64,000 nt of DNA from contig NZ_MAYU01000021.1 of NCBI RefSeq assembly GCF_001685025.1, positions 310,001 to 374,000 of the forward strand, in the 5' to 3' direction. Below the pieces are notes generated by a model. The model was not told the origin of the DNA, ran no database searches, and was given only the letters and a program-made list of their open reading frames with translations. Positions 40,524 to 49,056 of this stretch are shown here, piece by piece. The position numbers were made by a program, and so were the translations under genes. The stretch is from Bacillus sp. FJAT-27225. Lineage in GTDB: Bacteria > Bacillota > Bacilli > Bacillales > Cytobacillaceae. The first letter of the stretch is position 1. The number at the start of each line of letters is the position of its first letter.

Positions 40524-42791
40524 TTACCAATCCCCAAAATCAAAATCATTTAATTGGTCTAGCGCACTTTCCTCTGTATCGCTCAACTCTTCATTCAAGT
40601 ATTCACTGACTTCCAAAGCCTCAAGCCCCCATAAGCCGGCAAGAAGTTCGGCAACTCTTGCCCTGTCCGAGGCAGTGAAGGTTGTAAATGACCTGCGCAG
40701 AAATACGAGTGCCCGACGAAACTCCTCTTCCGATAATGTGGCAATATAGGCGTCCATTTGCTCCCATACGAATGAGCGGGAAATCAGCGCGTGCCTATTC
40801 CGAAGACAAAGCCCCTCGAACCAGCCTCCTCCAATATCAGCAGGTATCCCGGGTGAGAGCCTTCTCGACACTTCCTGCTCCAATTGTTCCGGACCGAGCT
40901 CATTTCTTTCAAGGAGAACTGCACAGCTATAGCCAGAAAGCAATGGATTCAGGTCATCCCGGCTGACGAGCTCCCCCAAGGTTGCCAGCCAGAGTCCTTC
41001 ATCTACATGTTCATAGAGCTGGCGGGCTGTCTCATTCATGTCGCCCATTCCTTCCATGATTCCTCGCGCCGCGTCATTATTGCACAGGGCAGCACCCGGC
41101 AAGAGCAGGGTTCCTCTAAGGAACAGCCTTGTAATAAGCGGGATGAGCGGCGTGGTATCAAGACCGCGTACATCACCGAACTGCAGCACATAAGCAAGCT
41201 CTCCGATGGCAGAAGCAGTCTCGTTGAAGTCACCAGTTTCGGTACCCATCCTCGCCACCATGAGCCTTGCCTCTTCCATCATTTCCATCAATCCACACAA
41301 ATAACTGTCCCGGATCACCCTGGAAGCATCCGCAATAGTTTTCGCTTTTTCCAGCCTTTCCTTGAGAATAAAGCCAACTGCAAGCTCAATCGTTTCACCC
41401 AATAGTGTGGACTCTACAAGCTGGATTTCACTTTCAGGGCTCCACCTGAGGTTCCACAATTCCCCCCAGCTGGCATTGTCCTGGCTATAGGCACCTTGAA
41501 TTGCAAAGCCGACTCCAAGCGTTTTCAACTGATGGAAAAAGAACGATCTGTGCCTGTCCAGGAATGCTGCTTCCCTGCTTTTCACACGTCTGTTTTCCCG
41601 CAGGTCAAGCTGGATTTGGACATTGACATTGGTTTTGTATTTTGTAAGCTTCAGGTCATGGAGCCTTCTTTTAAAATCCTGCTGTAACGGTGTCTGTACA
41701 ACTCCTTCAGGCAGTTCTCCAATATCCGCCCCAATCTCAATTTTGGCGCAGGCATCCGATATCACGGAAAAATCCCCATGTCCGAGGCACATTGTCGCCG
41801 AATCCCTAAGGTCCTGCAGGGTAGGCCTTCCACTCCTGAAGGATGCGAGCGAATAGGCAAGCCTGCTCGCCTCCATTACTTCTGCTGTTGACCGGAATGT
41901 CCCTTTCTTTCTTAACTCAGCTGCGAGAGACGATAAATAATAGACAGGGAGCTTCTCATGATCTTCTTCCAAGAGGCATTCCCACATCATCTTAAAATAA
42001 GCAGGGGCATGATTGCCGGCGCCATAGCCTGAGCGGGAGGACAGCCTGAAATTGGAATACGGCATCAAGGTGAAATTGACGGGAACCTCCGGAAGCAGCT
42101 TCAGTTCACCATCCCCGCCTTCTTCCTCCAGCAAACCATTGATATGGAAAGCACCAGTGATCACAACCGTTTTTTCAGGGGGATGGCCTTCCAACATCGC
42201 AGCTGCAATTCTGCTCCGCATATAGGATTCGCGTATATAGTTATGCTTTCGTTCCCGTTCACTGTCCGTTCCCGCGGCTTCTGAACGCAGCTCATGGGAA
42301 AAGGCATTTATCGAGGAAAGAAACGACATCCCATTCCTTATTTGCTCAAACGATCGCTCCCAATAGGATTCATAATTATGTTCTCCGGCCAGAGAAGCAA
42401 TCTCATCGTAAACCGAAGCCCGGTTTGTCTCCTCAATCTCTTCATCCTGTTCATTCGCATGTTCAATCCTTGCAATCGCGAATGAGTTCGCAGCCGGTAA
42501 ATCAATGAACTCCACATGAGCACCATGCTCAATAGCCCAGAGGATTGCCTGGTATTCCGGAGAGTAGTCAGCCAAAGGATATACAATTGATTCAATAGGC
42601 AAATCGGTTGTATAAGCCATGATGGCAATCGGAGGTTTTACATTTTTCCTGGCAATATCCTTCAGGAGCGGTGTCATATCGGCAGGCCCTTCAATCAGCA
42701 CAGCTGTTGGGTTTACTTCATTAAGGAACCTCTCTAAATGCCACGCTGCCGCAGGTGATAAGTGGCGGACCCCGAAAACATGCGGCTTCAT
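40524..42791 (-). CDS. DUF5682-family protein (YehM-like)
   Basis: A 755-residue protein, close to the ~759 of E. coli YehM. The N-terminal ~250 residues have a TraB/ChaN-like look: FGVRHLSPAAAWHLERFL, VLIEGPADM, HGAHVEFIDLPA, and later KTVVITGAFHINGLL. This pattern (GxRH, IEGP, GAFHxxG) resembles metal-dependent hydrolase-like folds with His/Glu ligands, but no activity is known. The remaining two thirds are helical. It overlaps the MoxR gene by 4 nt (ATGA). The family usually travels with MoxR, VWA and SWIM genes. Confidence 0.82.
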   Translation of the reverse strand: MKPHVFGVRHLSPAAAWHLERFLNEVNPTAVLIEGPADMTPLLKDIARKNVKPPIAIMAYTTDLPIESIVYPLADYSPEYQAILWAIEHGAHVEFIDLPAANSFAIARIEHANEQDEEIEETNRASVYDEIASLAGEHNYESYWERSFEQIRNGMSFLSSINAFSHELRSEAAGTDSERERKHNYIRESYMRSRIAAAMLEGHPPEKTVVITGAFHINGLLEEEGGDGELKLLPEVPVNFTLMPYSNFRLSSRSGYGAGNHAPAYFKMMWECLLEEDHEKLPVYYLSSLAAELRKKGTFRSTAEVMEASRLAYSLASFRSGRPTLQDLRDSATMCLGHGDFSVISDACAKIEIGADIGELPEGVVQTPLQQDFKRRLHDLKLTKYKTNVNVQIQLDLRENRRVKSREAAFLDRHRSFFFHQLKTLGVGFAIQGAYSQDNASWGELWNLRWSPESEIQLVESTLLGETIELAVGFILKERLEKAKTIADASRVIRDSYLCGLMEMMEEARLMVARMGTETGDFNETASAIGELAYVLQFGDVRGLDTTPLIPLITRLFLRGTLLLPGAALCNNDAARGIMEGMGDMNETARQLYEHVDEGLWLATLGELVSRDDLNPLLSGYSCAVLLERNELGPEQLEQEVSRRLSPGIPADIGGGWFEGLCLRNRHALISRSFVWEQMDAYIATLSEEEFRRALVFLRRSFTTFTASDRARVAELLAGLWGLEALEVSEYLNEELSDTEESALDQLNDFDFGDW

Positions 42792-43873
42792 CGCCCGTTC
42801 ATCTCACTGCAAGCATTGTACAGCTTCCGCCATTCTGTTCCCCTTTTCTTCATTACATTCTCCAGATATTCCTTCCAGACGATGCTGTCCTTCTCTTCAT
42901 CCTTGACAACCGTGCCCTGAAGACCGGCGGCCACATCTTTCTCGCTAATTTGGCCCGTCCCAAAGCTTCCCGCAAGTGCCATGCTGTTGGTTAAAAGAGA
43001 AATCGCTTCCGCTGTCGAAATAACGCCGCTCGGGGATTTGAGTTTTTCTTTCCTGTCCATTGTCATTCCTGCGCGAAGCTCCCGGAAAATCGTTACCACT
43101 TTTTCGACCAGCTCCTCCGATGGCAATTCAGCCTGGAGGCGGAATTGGGCGGACAGTTCACCTACACGCTTGCGGACGATGTCCATTTCCGTTTCAATGT
43201 TTCCGGGAGTCGGCAAAACGAGGATGTTGAAGCGCCTCTTTAAAGCGGAAGACATTTCATTAACACCACGATCGCGCGTGTTGGCTGTCCCAATGATCGA
43301 GAATCCGCGAACCGCCGAAATTTCTTCGCCTAGCTCGGGAATTGTCATGCTCTTTTCCGATAAAATAGAGATCAGTGCATCCTGAACCTCGGACGAGCAG
43401 CGGGAGATTTCTTCAAAGCGGGCAATGCTGCCAGTTTCCATGGCCCGGAAGACTGGGCTTTTGACGAGAGCCTGACGTGAAGGGCCGTTGGCAAGAAGCA
43501 TTGCGTAATTCCAACTATAGCGGATTTGCTCCTCTGTTGTACCTGCTGTCCCCTGAATGATTTTTCCCGAATCACCGTGAATCCCGGCAGCAAGCAACTC
43601 TGACAACGTTGATTTGGCTGTCCCCGGCTCACCAATCAAAAGCAGCGCCCGGTCAGTTACGAGTGTAGCAATCGCCATTTCTATCAATCTTTTATTTCCG
43701 ATATATTTGGGTGCAATCTCTTTCTTACCTGCTGTTCCACCGGCAATAAATGTATAGACTGATTTCGGTGATAGCAGCCAGCCTTCAGGGATGCTTCCTT
43801 TCTCCTCTTTTTTTAGTATCTCCAACTCTTCCTGAAACAGCTTTTCCGCTGGCAATCGCAGCAATTCCGCCAT
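42788..43873 (-). CDS. MoxR-family AAA+ ATPase (YehL-like)
   Basis: A 361-residue AAA+ protein. Walker A is GEPGTAKSTL (residue ~100), Walker B is the ARFEEISR region, sensor I is GTANTRDRGVNEMSSALKRRFN with the arginine finger at its end, and a lid domain follows. MoxR ATPases act as chaperone-like remodellers with VWA partners. The start overlaps the last base of the upstream stop codon (TAATG) with GGGAGGGAAAG as ribosome site. It is the third gene of the cassette and the motor of the presumed complex. Confidence 0.9.
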   Translation of the reverse strand: MAELLRLPAEKLFQEELEILKKEEKGSIPEGWLLSPKSVYTFIAGGTAGKKEIAPKYIGNKRLIEMAIATLVTDRALLLIGEPGTAKSTLSELLAAGIHGDSGKIIQGTAGTTEEQIRYSWNYAMLLANGPSRQALVKSPVFRAMETGSIARFEEISRCSSEVQDALISILSEKSMTIPELGEEISAVRGFSIIGTANTRDRGVNEMSSALKRRFNILVLPTPGNIETEMDIVRKRVGELSAQFRLQAELPSEELVEKVVTIFRELRAGMTMDRKEKLKSPSGVISTAEAISLLTNSMALAGSFGTGQISEKDVAAGLQGTVVKDEEKDSIVWKEYLENVMKKRGTEWRKLYNACSEMNGR

Positions 43874-45663
43874 TACTTTCCCTCCCGCACGCGCATTTCG
43901 CTGACTATTTCAAACAGGATTTCTTTCATTTTTTCGTTATTTATTTCGGTCATGGCAATCTTCTCCAGACTGTCCGCTCTTTCTGCTGGCAGGTGGAGCA
44001 ACAACGATAGATTTTTATATGCTTTGTAGTAATAATAGCTACCAGATTTGATAGATTCGTCCGTTTTTTTCAAAACAGAATAAACGACATCAAAAACATC
44101 CTGGTAACCAATCTGGATGAGCGAAGCCATGGCCAGTACAGTTGTTTTATCATTGAAGGATGGTTTCTTGTTTATTTTTCCTAAAATAAACTCAAGGTGG
44201 GCTTTTCCGAAAACCTTATCGGCCATTCTGAATACAAGCTTATGTTCATCAACGGAAATGAGGAGAGGAATCCACCTTTCGTCCCACTCAATCCTCGATT
44301 TCAGCTCCATTTCCTCAAATTCCTCACGGCGGGGATGCCATATGTATTCCTCATCGAACACCCTAAGTCCCGGCTTGAGAAAAACAAGCTCTTCCATTGT
44401 TTCAAGGATGGCTGTCCGGGCTGCATCCTTGCTTGATTTTTTAGCATAATCCGAATACATGCCGTAAATTTCAGATGCCGTTCTCTGTTGTAAAGATGCC
44501 CTTAAGGATACTCCGGCAAGCTTCGCTTTTTTTGGTAAAAGAAACAGGGTTTCGACAAATTCCAAATATTCCTTTTCTGGCTGCCCCATTAGGATATCAG
44601 CTGCTTTTAATGCAACATCCACGGAAACCTTGGGATCGGCGGCAACTTCCATTAAGAATGTATAGATATCATGGCTCTTTGCCCCATCGAGGGCCCAGAT
44701 TGCCCAAAGTAGCGAATAGTCATCAGCTTTTGGTTTGGAGATCTTCTGCTCGCCGTACACCTTTTTTGCATAAGAAAGCATCGTCTCTGCCATTTGAGGC
44801 GATGGATTGGCTCCTGCAACTTCAATTACTAATTCCTTGTCCCTCGTTTGAAGTGCATTTGAAAGACAGCCAAGGGCCTCCCGGGTTGCCCGTTTTGCAA
44901 GGGAAGTATAAGCGGCCCGCCTCAAATCCAGCTTCTTCGCCTTAGTGTAGTCAATCAGCACTGGCTCACACTCATCATAGTCTGCAAGAAAGCCAAGAAT
45001 GGTTTCCTTTATCACTAACGAACCTGATTCAAGAACCTCGAGGTAAAACGGCAGCCCGTCCTTGCCTAGAATCGTATGGATGGCCCGAATCCGTCTGCTA
45101 TCTCCCGCTTTACCTTGAGGATTGAAAGAATCATTTAAGAGAGGGACAATTTGCTTTCCAAGGCTTGGCAAAATTTCATCCATGATATAATCCGCAAGAA
45201 GTGTATGGGAGTCGTCCAACCCTGAAATTAGCGGTAACACAACCCGCAAGTCATTCATTTTTCCAGTTTCATATGCTTCCTTCACTATTTCCATTCGCCC
45301 AGGCCCTTTAGATTCAAGTGCCTGAAGAATAGAATTTAAAGAAAGATACGACATTTCAGTGTTATAAGACATACTATGTCCAGCGTTTGTGATTTCCCCT
45401 TGTTTTCCTGTTATCCCCATCGTATATAAGACCGATGATAGCAACTGGGAAAGCTCCAGCAAGTCTTCAGCCGAGCTGCCGTTCCCATTTGCAAGTTCCT
45501 CGGTTAACTGTCCGAGCCTCTTAAATACAGGGGCTTTCTCCCCCATCTTCTTTAACACCGGGATTGCTTTTTGAAGCTTCATGTCGCCTCTGGCAAGGTC
45601 ACTGCCCGCAATTGCAAGCCTCCGGGCTTCTTCCTTCAGTTCAATTAAAACTGGAATGCTCAT
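43873..45663 (-). CDS. Helical-repeat (HEAT-like) protein of the MoxR/DUF5682 cassette
   Basis: A 596-residue, almost entirely helical protein. Repeating helix pairs of about 35-40 residues can be traced (for example LDLRRAAYTSLAKRATREALGCL, VALKAADILMGQPEKEYLEFV, TVLAMASLIQIGYQDVFDVVY), as in HEAT/ARM scaffolds. Comparable actinobacterial clusters carry a DUF5691 protein at this position, which may be the same family; this was not verified. No catalytic motif seen. Start has AGGGAGGGAAATC. It is 12 nt from the SWIM gene and overlaps the MoxR gene by one base. Confidence 0.75.
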   Translation of the reverse strand: MSIPVLIELKEEARRLAIAGSDLARGDMKLQKAIPVLKKMGEKAPVFKRLGQLTEELANGNGSSAEDLLELSQLLSSVLYTMGITGKQGEITNAGHSMSYNTEMSYLSLNSILQALESKGPGRMEIVKEAYETGKMNDLRVVLPLISGLDDSHTLLADYIMDEILPSLGKQIVPLLNDSFNPQGKAGDSRRIRAIHTILGKDGLPFYLEVLESGSLVIKETILGFLADYDECEPVLIDYTKAKKLDLRRAAYTSLAKRATREALGCLSNALQTRDKELVIEVAGANPSPQMAETMLSYAKKVYGEQKISKPKADDYSLLWAIWALDGAKSHDIYTFLMEVAADPKVSVDVALKAADILMGQPEKEYLEFVETLFLLPKKAKLAGVSLRASLQQRTASEIYGMYSDYAKKSSKDAARTAILETMEELVFLKPGLRVFDEEYIWHPRREEFEEMELKSRIEWDERWIPLLISVDEHKLVFRMADKVFGKAHLEFILGKINKKPSFNDKTTVLAMASLIQIGYQDVFDVVYSVLKKTDESIKSGSYYYYKAYKNLSLLLHLPAERADSLEKIAMTEINNEKMKEILFEIVSEMRVREGK

Positions 45664-45675
45664 GATTTCCCTCCC

Positions 45676-47088
45676 TTAGCCCAGCAGCCTGATGAGGCGA
45701 TTTTCGGTGATGATTGACAATGGTTTCGCACCAAGCATGCCAGTTGACTGATCATGATAAAAATGGACAAGTATGGCCTGATTTTTCAAGTCTCTATCGG
45801 GTAAGAGCCCGAGTAATGGCAATGTGGGCCGTTCATCTTCAGGGCTGTCAACAAGGCTTAATCTTACTCCGTTCATGTCCTCAAGCTGCCACTCGCCTTC
45901 GACTTTTCCGATCCTGCTAAAGGAAATAAGGACAGCCGGCTGCTTGTCGGCTAAAGGCAGCCTCAGTATATTCCGTACTTCCTTTAGAACCTCCGTAACA
46001 CTTTCTTTGGCATATCCTCTTACTTTTGAAAAATCCGCCTTGCCTTCAAGAGTGTATTCCTCCCAGCGGACCCTTCTATTGCCTTCACCTGGATAGATGT
46101 ACAATTGGCTTGTACTAAGGATTTCCATAACTGAATCTTCTTCTTTAATATATTTAAGCGCCTTAAAGGGCCGGTAGTTTTTTGTATAAACCAATTCCCC
46201 TGAACCGAGATCCAGCCAAATTCCCTGGTCCACATACTCCCCGCGTGCTTCATTCCGATGTGAGGCAAATGAAAGTTGTACGAGTCTCACGTTTTGTTTT
46301 ACCTGTCCATACTCCTTCAGCTCAGTTAATTGCCACGTGTGTCCAAGCCACTCCTCAATAGACGTCGCAGTATCGGGCAGGAGATTTTCATCTTCCAGCC
46401 GTTTTTCGAGATGCTGACGTCCCTTTTTGCACAATGCATGCAACACAAGCAGCCTTTCATAGGCTAACTGGTAGAGGCGCTCTTCAGGTTGCTCTTTTTT
46501 CCATAAAAGTATAAAAGCTCTTAATTCATTTTGAGCCTCCTTCAAATAATGGTTCCCAAGCAGCCTCGCTGTCTCATCAAGCTGCTTCAGTTTTTTTGGA
46601 TCAATTGAAGCAAGCCCCGCTAAAAGAAGCTGGTTGATTTGTTTTTCTAGGAGTGAAAGCCCTTCAAGCTGAGTATGCAGCTTCTTTGATAGGGCGGATT
46701 TATTTACCTTCCTCGGCGCTTTCTGCTGCTCTTTCTTTTTTTCTTCACGCTCTGAGGCTTTTGAACGTTTGGCGATTATATCTTCAGGAATGGATGCTTC
46801 TGTAAAGGGTGCCCCGTTTATGTATGCATACAACAGCCCAAGAGAATGTTTACAAGGAAATTGGCGGCTTGGGCAGCTGCAGCGAAAAACTGGGTCTCCT
46901 TTTATAAAGTCAGCCGATGTAAAATACGGGTTTTTCCCACTGCCTTTGCATTCTCCAAAGATAAGTGTCCCGTCACTGCTAATATGCAGGTTTTGTAACT
47001 GATTTTTCCGCACCAGGCCCCAGCCATTCTTTACTGCAGCGGCATTTGGTGCAAAAGAATTAACATAGGCTTCCGTTAATGAATTCAT
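45676..47088 (-). CDS. SWIM zinc-finger protein of the MoxR/DUF5682 cassette (YehQ-like)
   Basis: A 470-residue protein and first gene of the cassette. The SWIM zinc finger is at residues ~70-90 (FRCSCPSRQFPCKHSLGLL: CxC ... CxH). A Lys-rich linker (~118-137) and a helical and beta C-terminal part follow. SWIM fingers bind DNA or proteins; in E. coli the comparable YehQ is encoded with YehLMP. AAGAGGTGG site before the ATG. The upstream region to 47288 shows no clear promoter. Confidence 0.85.
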   Translation of the reverse strand: MNSLTEAYVNSFAPNAAAVKNGWGLVRKNQLQNLHISSDGTLIFGECKGSGKNPYFTSADFIKGDPVFRCSCPSRQFPCKHSLGLLYAYINGAPFTEASIPEDIIAKRSKASEREEKKKEQQKAPRKVNKSALSKKLHTQLEGLSLLEKQINQLLLAGLASIDPKKLKQLDETARLLGNHYLKEAQNELRAFILLWKKEQPEERLYQLAYERLLVLHALCKKGRQHLEKRLEDENLLPDTATSIEEWLGHTWQLTELKEYGQVKQNVRLVQLSFASHRNEARGEYVDQGIWLDLGSGELVYTKNYRPFKALKYIKEEDSVMEILSTSQLYIYPGEGNRRVRWEEYTLEGKADFSKVRGYAKESVTEVLKEVRNILRLPLADKQPAVLISFSRIGKVEGEWQLEDMNGVRLSLVDSPEDERPTLPLLGLLPDRDLKNQAILVHFYHDQSTGMLGAKPLSIITENRLIRLLG

Positions 47089-47287
47089 TTTTCCACCTCT
47101 TTTAAAATTTCACAACGTCTGAAATTTCTGAAATGAACAATATCCACTATTTTACCATCTTATAACTCCCACAGTGGAAAAAAATCGCAAATATTAATAG
47201 TTGGAAAATTTAGGGCGAAAAGCAAAATGAGTGTAGCCACCCGCTGTCACGGGTAAACGGGTAGAAAATCACAAGGGAGGAATTTTC

Positions 47288-47425
47288 ATGAGCCTAAAAT
47301 TAGTGAAACTCCTTTTGGGGGGAACAATTTTATCCGCTTTATTTAGCTTCATTATTCTAATCATGACTATTGTTCATCATTTTAAAATCAAAAGCCTTGT
47401 CAGAGAGGCAGCACGTGCTGAATAA
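47288..47425 (+). CDS. Small single-helix membrane protein (45 aa)
   Basis: MSLKLVKLLLGG then one hydrophobic helix (TILSALFSFIILIMTIV) and a basic/charged tail (HHFKIKSLVREAARAE). A strong AAGGGAGG lies 7 nt before the ATG, and a GGGAGCA/TGCTCCC hairpin follows the stop at 47436-47465. No family was recognised. The downstream oxidoreductase gene runs in the same direction after about 90 nt. Confidence 0.6.
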   Translation: MSLKLVKLLLGGTILSALFSFIILIMTIVHHFKIKSLVREAARAE

Positions 47426-47514
47426 TAGGATTGCTGGGAGCATTGGTTATTAAATCATTGCTCCCTTTATTTCTAAATTAGTATAGGAGATCAATAGAAA
47501 GGCAGGAAGAGTCA

Positions 47515-48468
47515 TTGGCAAAGATTACGGTTGGCGTCATTGGAGTAGGCGGAATTGGCGAGCGTGTCCTTTCCCAATTTAAAGCCCATCCTGAAATCGA
47601 GGTAAAGGGCATTTTTGATACGAACAAAAATAGGCTGGATCAGGTTTCTGCTAACCATTCAATCCCGGCATATAAGGATTACAGGGAACTGCTGGGCGAA
47701 CCGTCCATCAATTTGATTTATATTGCAGTTCCCCCAAACTTTCATCACCAGTTTGTCATGGAGGCTCTTGAAAATAATAAAAATGTTTTCTGCGAGAAGC
47801 CCCTTGCTAGTTCTGTGGCGGAGGCTGTTGAAATGCTGCATGCTGCCGAAGCAAAAAACGCGCTTCATGCAGTGAATTTCCCTACAATCTTTGGACAGGG
47901 TTTTATTGAGCTTGAGAGACTGGTTAACGATGGCTTTCTTGGCGAGCTCCGCCGTATCGAGCTTCACTGCCATTTTCCGGAATGGCCCCGTCCTTGGCAA
48001 AGAAACAGCTGGATTTCTTCAAGGGAACAGGGGGGTTTTGTCCGTGAGGTGTTCCCGCATTTTATCCAAATCATCCAGCAGCTGTTTGGAGATATATGTG
48101 ATGTTAACTCATCACTTGAACTGCCTGATGACCCTACCCTTTGCGAAACGGGTATTATTGCAAGCGGAAAGCTGGTAAGCGGAGTCCCTGTCCTTTTAAA
48201 TGGGCTATCCGGCATTGGAATGAAGGAGGAACTTCGCTTCACTCTATACGGGTCGGAAGGAACGCTTTCTTTGGTAAACTGGTCCGAGTTATGGGCATCG
48301 AGGTTAAACGAGCCTCTATCGAGAATCGATGTAGAAGGCCCTGGACATTATTCCATGTTCATGGATGAGCTTGTTAAGGCTGTTGACGGGAAACCTTCAA
48401 GGCTGGTCACATTTAAACAAGGCTATGAAGTCCAGAAAGTACTCGATGCACTGCTGAATAAAAACTGA
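47515..48468 (+). CDS. Gfo/Idh/MocA-family oxidoreductase
   Basis: A 317-residue NAD(P)-dependent dehydrogenase. The N-terminal Rossmann domain has GVIGVGGIGERV, the sugar-dehydrogenase family motif is CEKPLASS at about residues 98-105, and the C-terminal beta-sheet domain includes the catalytic-type HxxQ region (FPHFIQIIQ). Substrates of the family are sugars, inositols and related compounds; none is indicated here. TTG start with AGGAAG upstream. Single gene followed by a bidirectional terminator. Confidence 0.9.
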   Translation: MAKITVGVIGVGGIGERVLSQFKAHPEIEVKGIFDTNKNRLDQVSANHSIPAYKDYRELLGEPSINLIYIAVPPNFHHQFVMEALENNKNVFCEKPLASSVAEAVEMLHAAEAKNALHAVNFPTIFGQGFIELERLVNDGFLGELRRIELHCHFPEWPRPWQRNSWISSREQGGFVREVFPHFIQIIQQLFGDICDVNSSLELPDDPTLCETGIIASGKLVSGVPVLLNGLSGIGMKEELRFTLYGSEGTLSLVNWSELWASRLNEPLSRIDVEGPGHYSMFMDELVKAVDGKPSRLVTFKQGYEVQKVLDALLNKN

Positions 48469-48479
48469 TTTCAAAACGA

Positions 48480-48506
48480 ATGGCCAACAAGTATTTTGTT
48501 GGCCAT
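48480..48506. terminator. Convergent bidirectional terminator
   Basis: ATGGCCAACA / TGTTGGCCAT perfect 10-bp stem with a 7-nt loop between converging genes; short T-runs only. Confidence 0.72.
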
Positions 48507-48513
48507 CAGTTCA

Positions 48514-48882
48514 TTACATATTTTCAAATTGGATGTACTCCAAAATATTCCCAAAGGGGTCCCTGAAGCTAATATACTCTCCAGGCGGGCATCTAGTTGG
48601 TTCATCTAAAACAAAATCCACTTTTCTTTCTTTTAACTGTTTGAGTGTTTCATGTATATCTTCCGTTCTTAATGCTAAAACAACCCCAGATCCTTTACCT
48701 ACTTGAGCATAGGCTGCATTTTCACTTTCCTCCAGGACCAGTGGAATCCCCCCGTTCAGAAGTGTTACAATTTTGGGACCATATTGTTTGTTTACTTGGA
48801 ATCCTAACGCATTTGTATAAAAATCGATGGCTTTATTCAAATCCGGTACATAAATGCCTATAACACAAACCTGGCTGCTCAT
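48514..48882 (-). CDS. VOC-family (glyoxalase/bleomycin-resistance) protein
   Basis: A 122-residue protein with the paired beta-alpha-beta-beta-beta VOC fold: GIYVPDLNKAIDFYTNALGF at the start, VLALRTEDIHETLKQL in the middle, and SFRDPFGNILEYIQ with the terminal metal-ligand-type Glu. VOC proteins include lyases, dioxygenases and drug-binding proteins. The specific role is unknown. AAAAGGGGG before the ATG. The P450 gene lies 174 nt upstream on the same strand but a terminator separates them. Confidence 0.87.
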   Translation of the reverse strand: MSSQVCVIGIYVPDLNKAIDFYTNALGFQVNKQYGPKIVTLLNGGIPLVLEESENAAYAQVGKGSGVVLALRTEDIHETLKQLKERKVDFVLDEPTRCPPGEYISFRDPFGNILEYIQFENM

Positions 48883-48979
48883 TTCGTTCCCCCTTTTTGG
48901 AATATCTTTCTATTTCTATAAATTCCGCCATTTCCCTCCTTTTTGTAAAACAAAACTTTCTCTTGCCCAGCTCCAATAA

Positions 48980-49012
48980 AAAAATGCTCAGGAAAATCCC
49001 TAAGCATTTTTG
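48980..49012 (-). terminator. Terminator of the P450 gene
   Basis: AAATGCT-c-AGG / CCCT-a-AGCATTT hairpin with T-runs on both strands, about 45 nt after the P450 stop. Confidence 0.65.
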
Positions 49013-49056
49013 AAACACATTCTTTTATTTTATTTTAAAGCTGGCGTTTAGTATTA

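Noticed and set aside
39359-43873. Magnesium or cobalt chelatase (ChlD/ChlI-like) for the VWA and MoxR pair
   Set aside because: No tetrapyrrole genes nearby; the DUF5682, SWIM and helical-repeat partners point to the yehLMPQ-type cassette.
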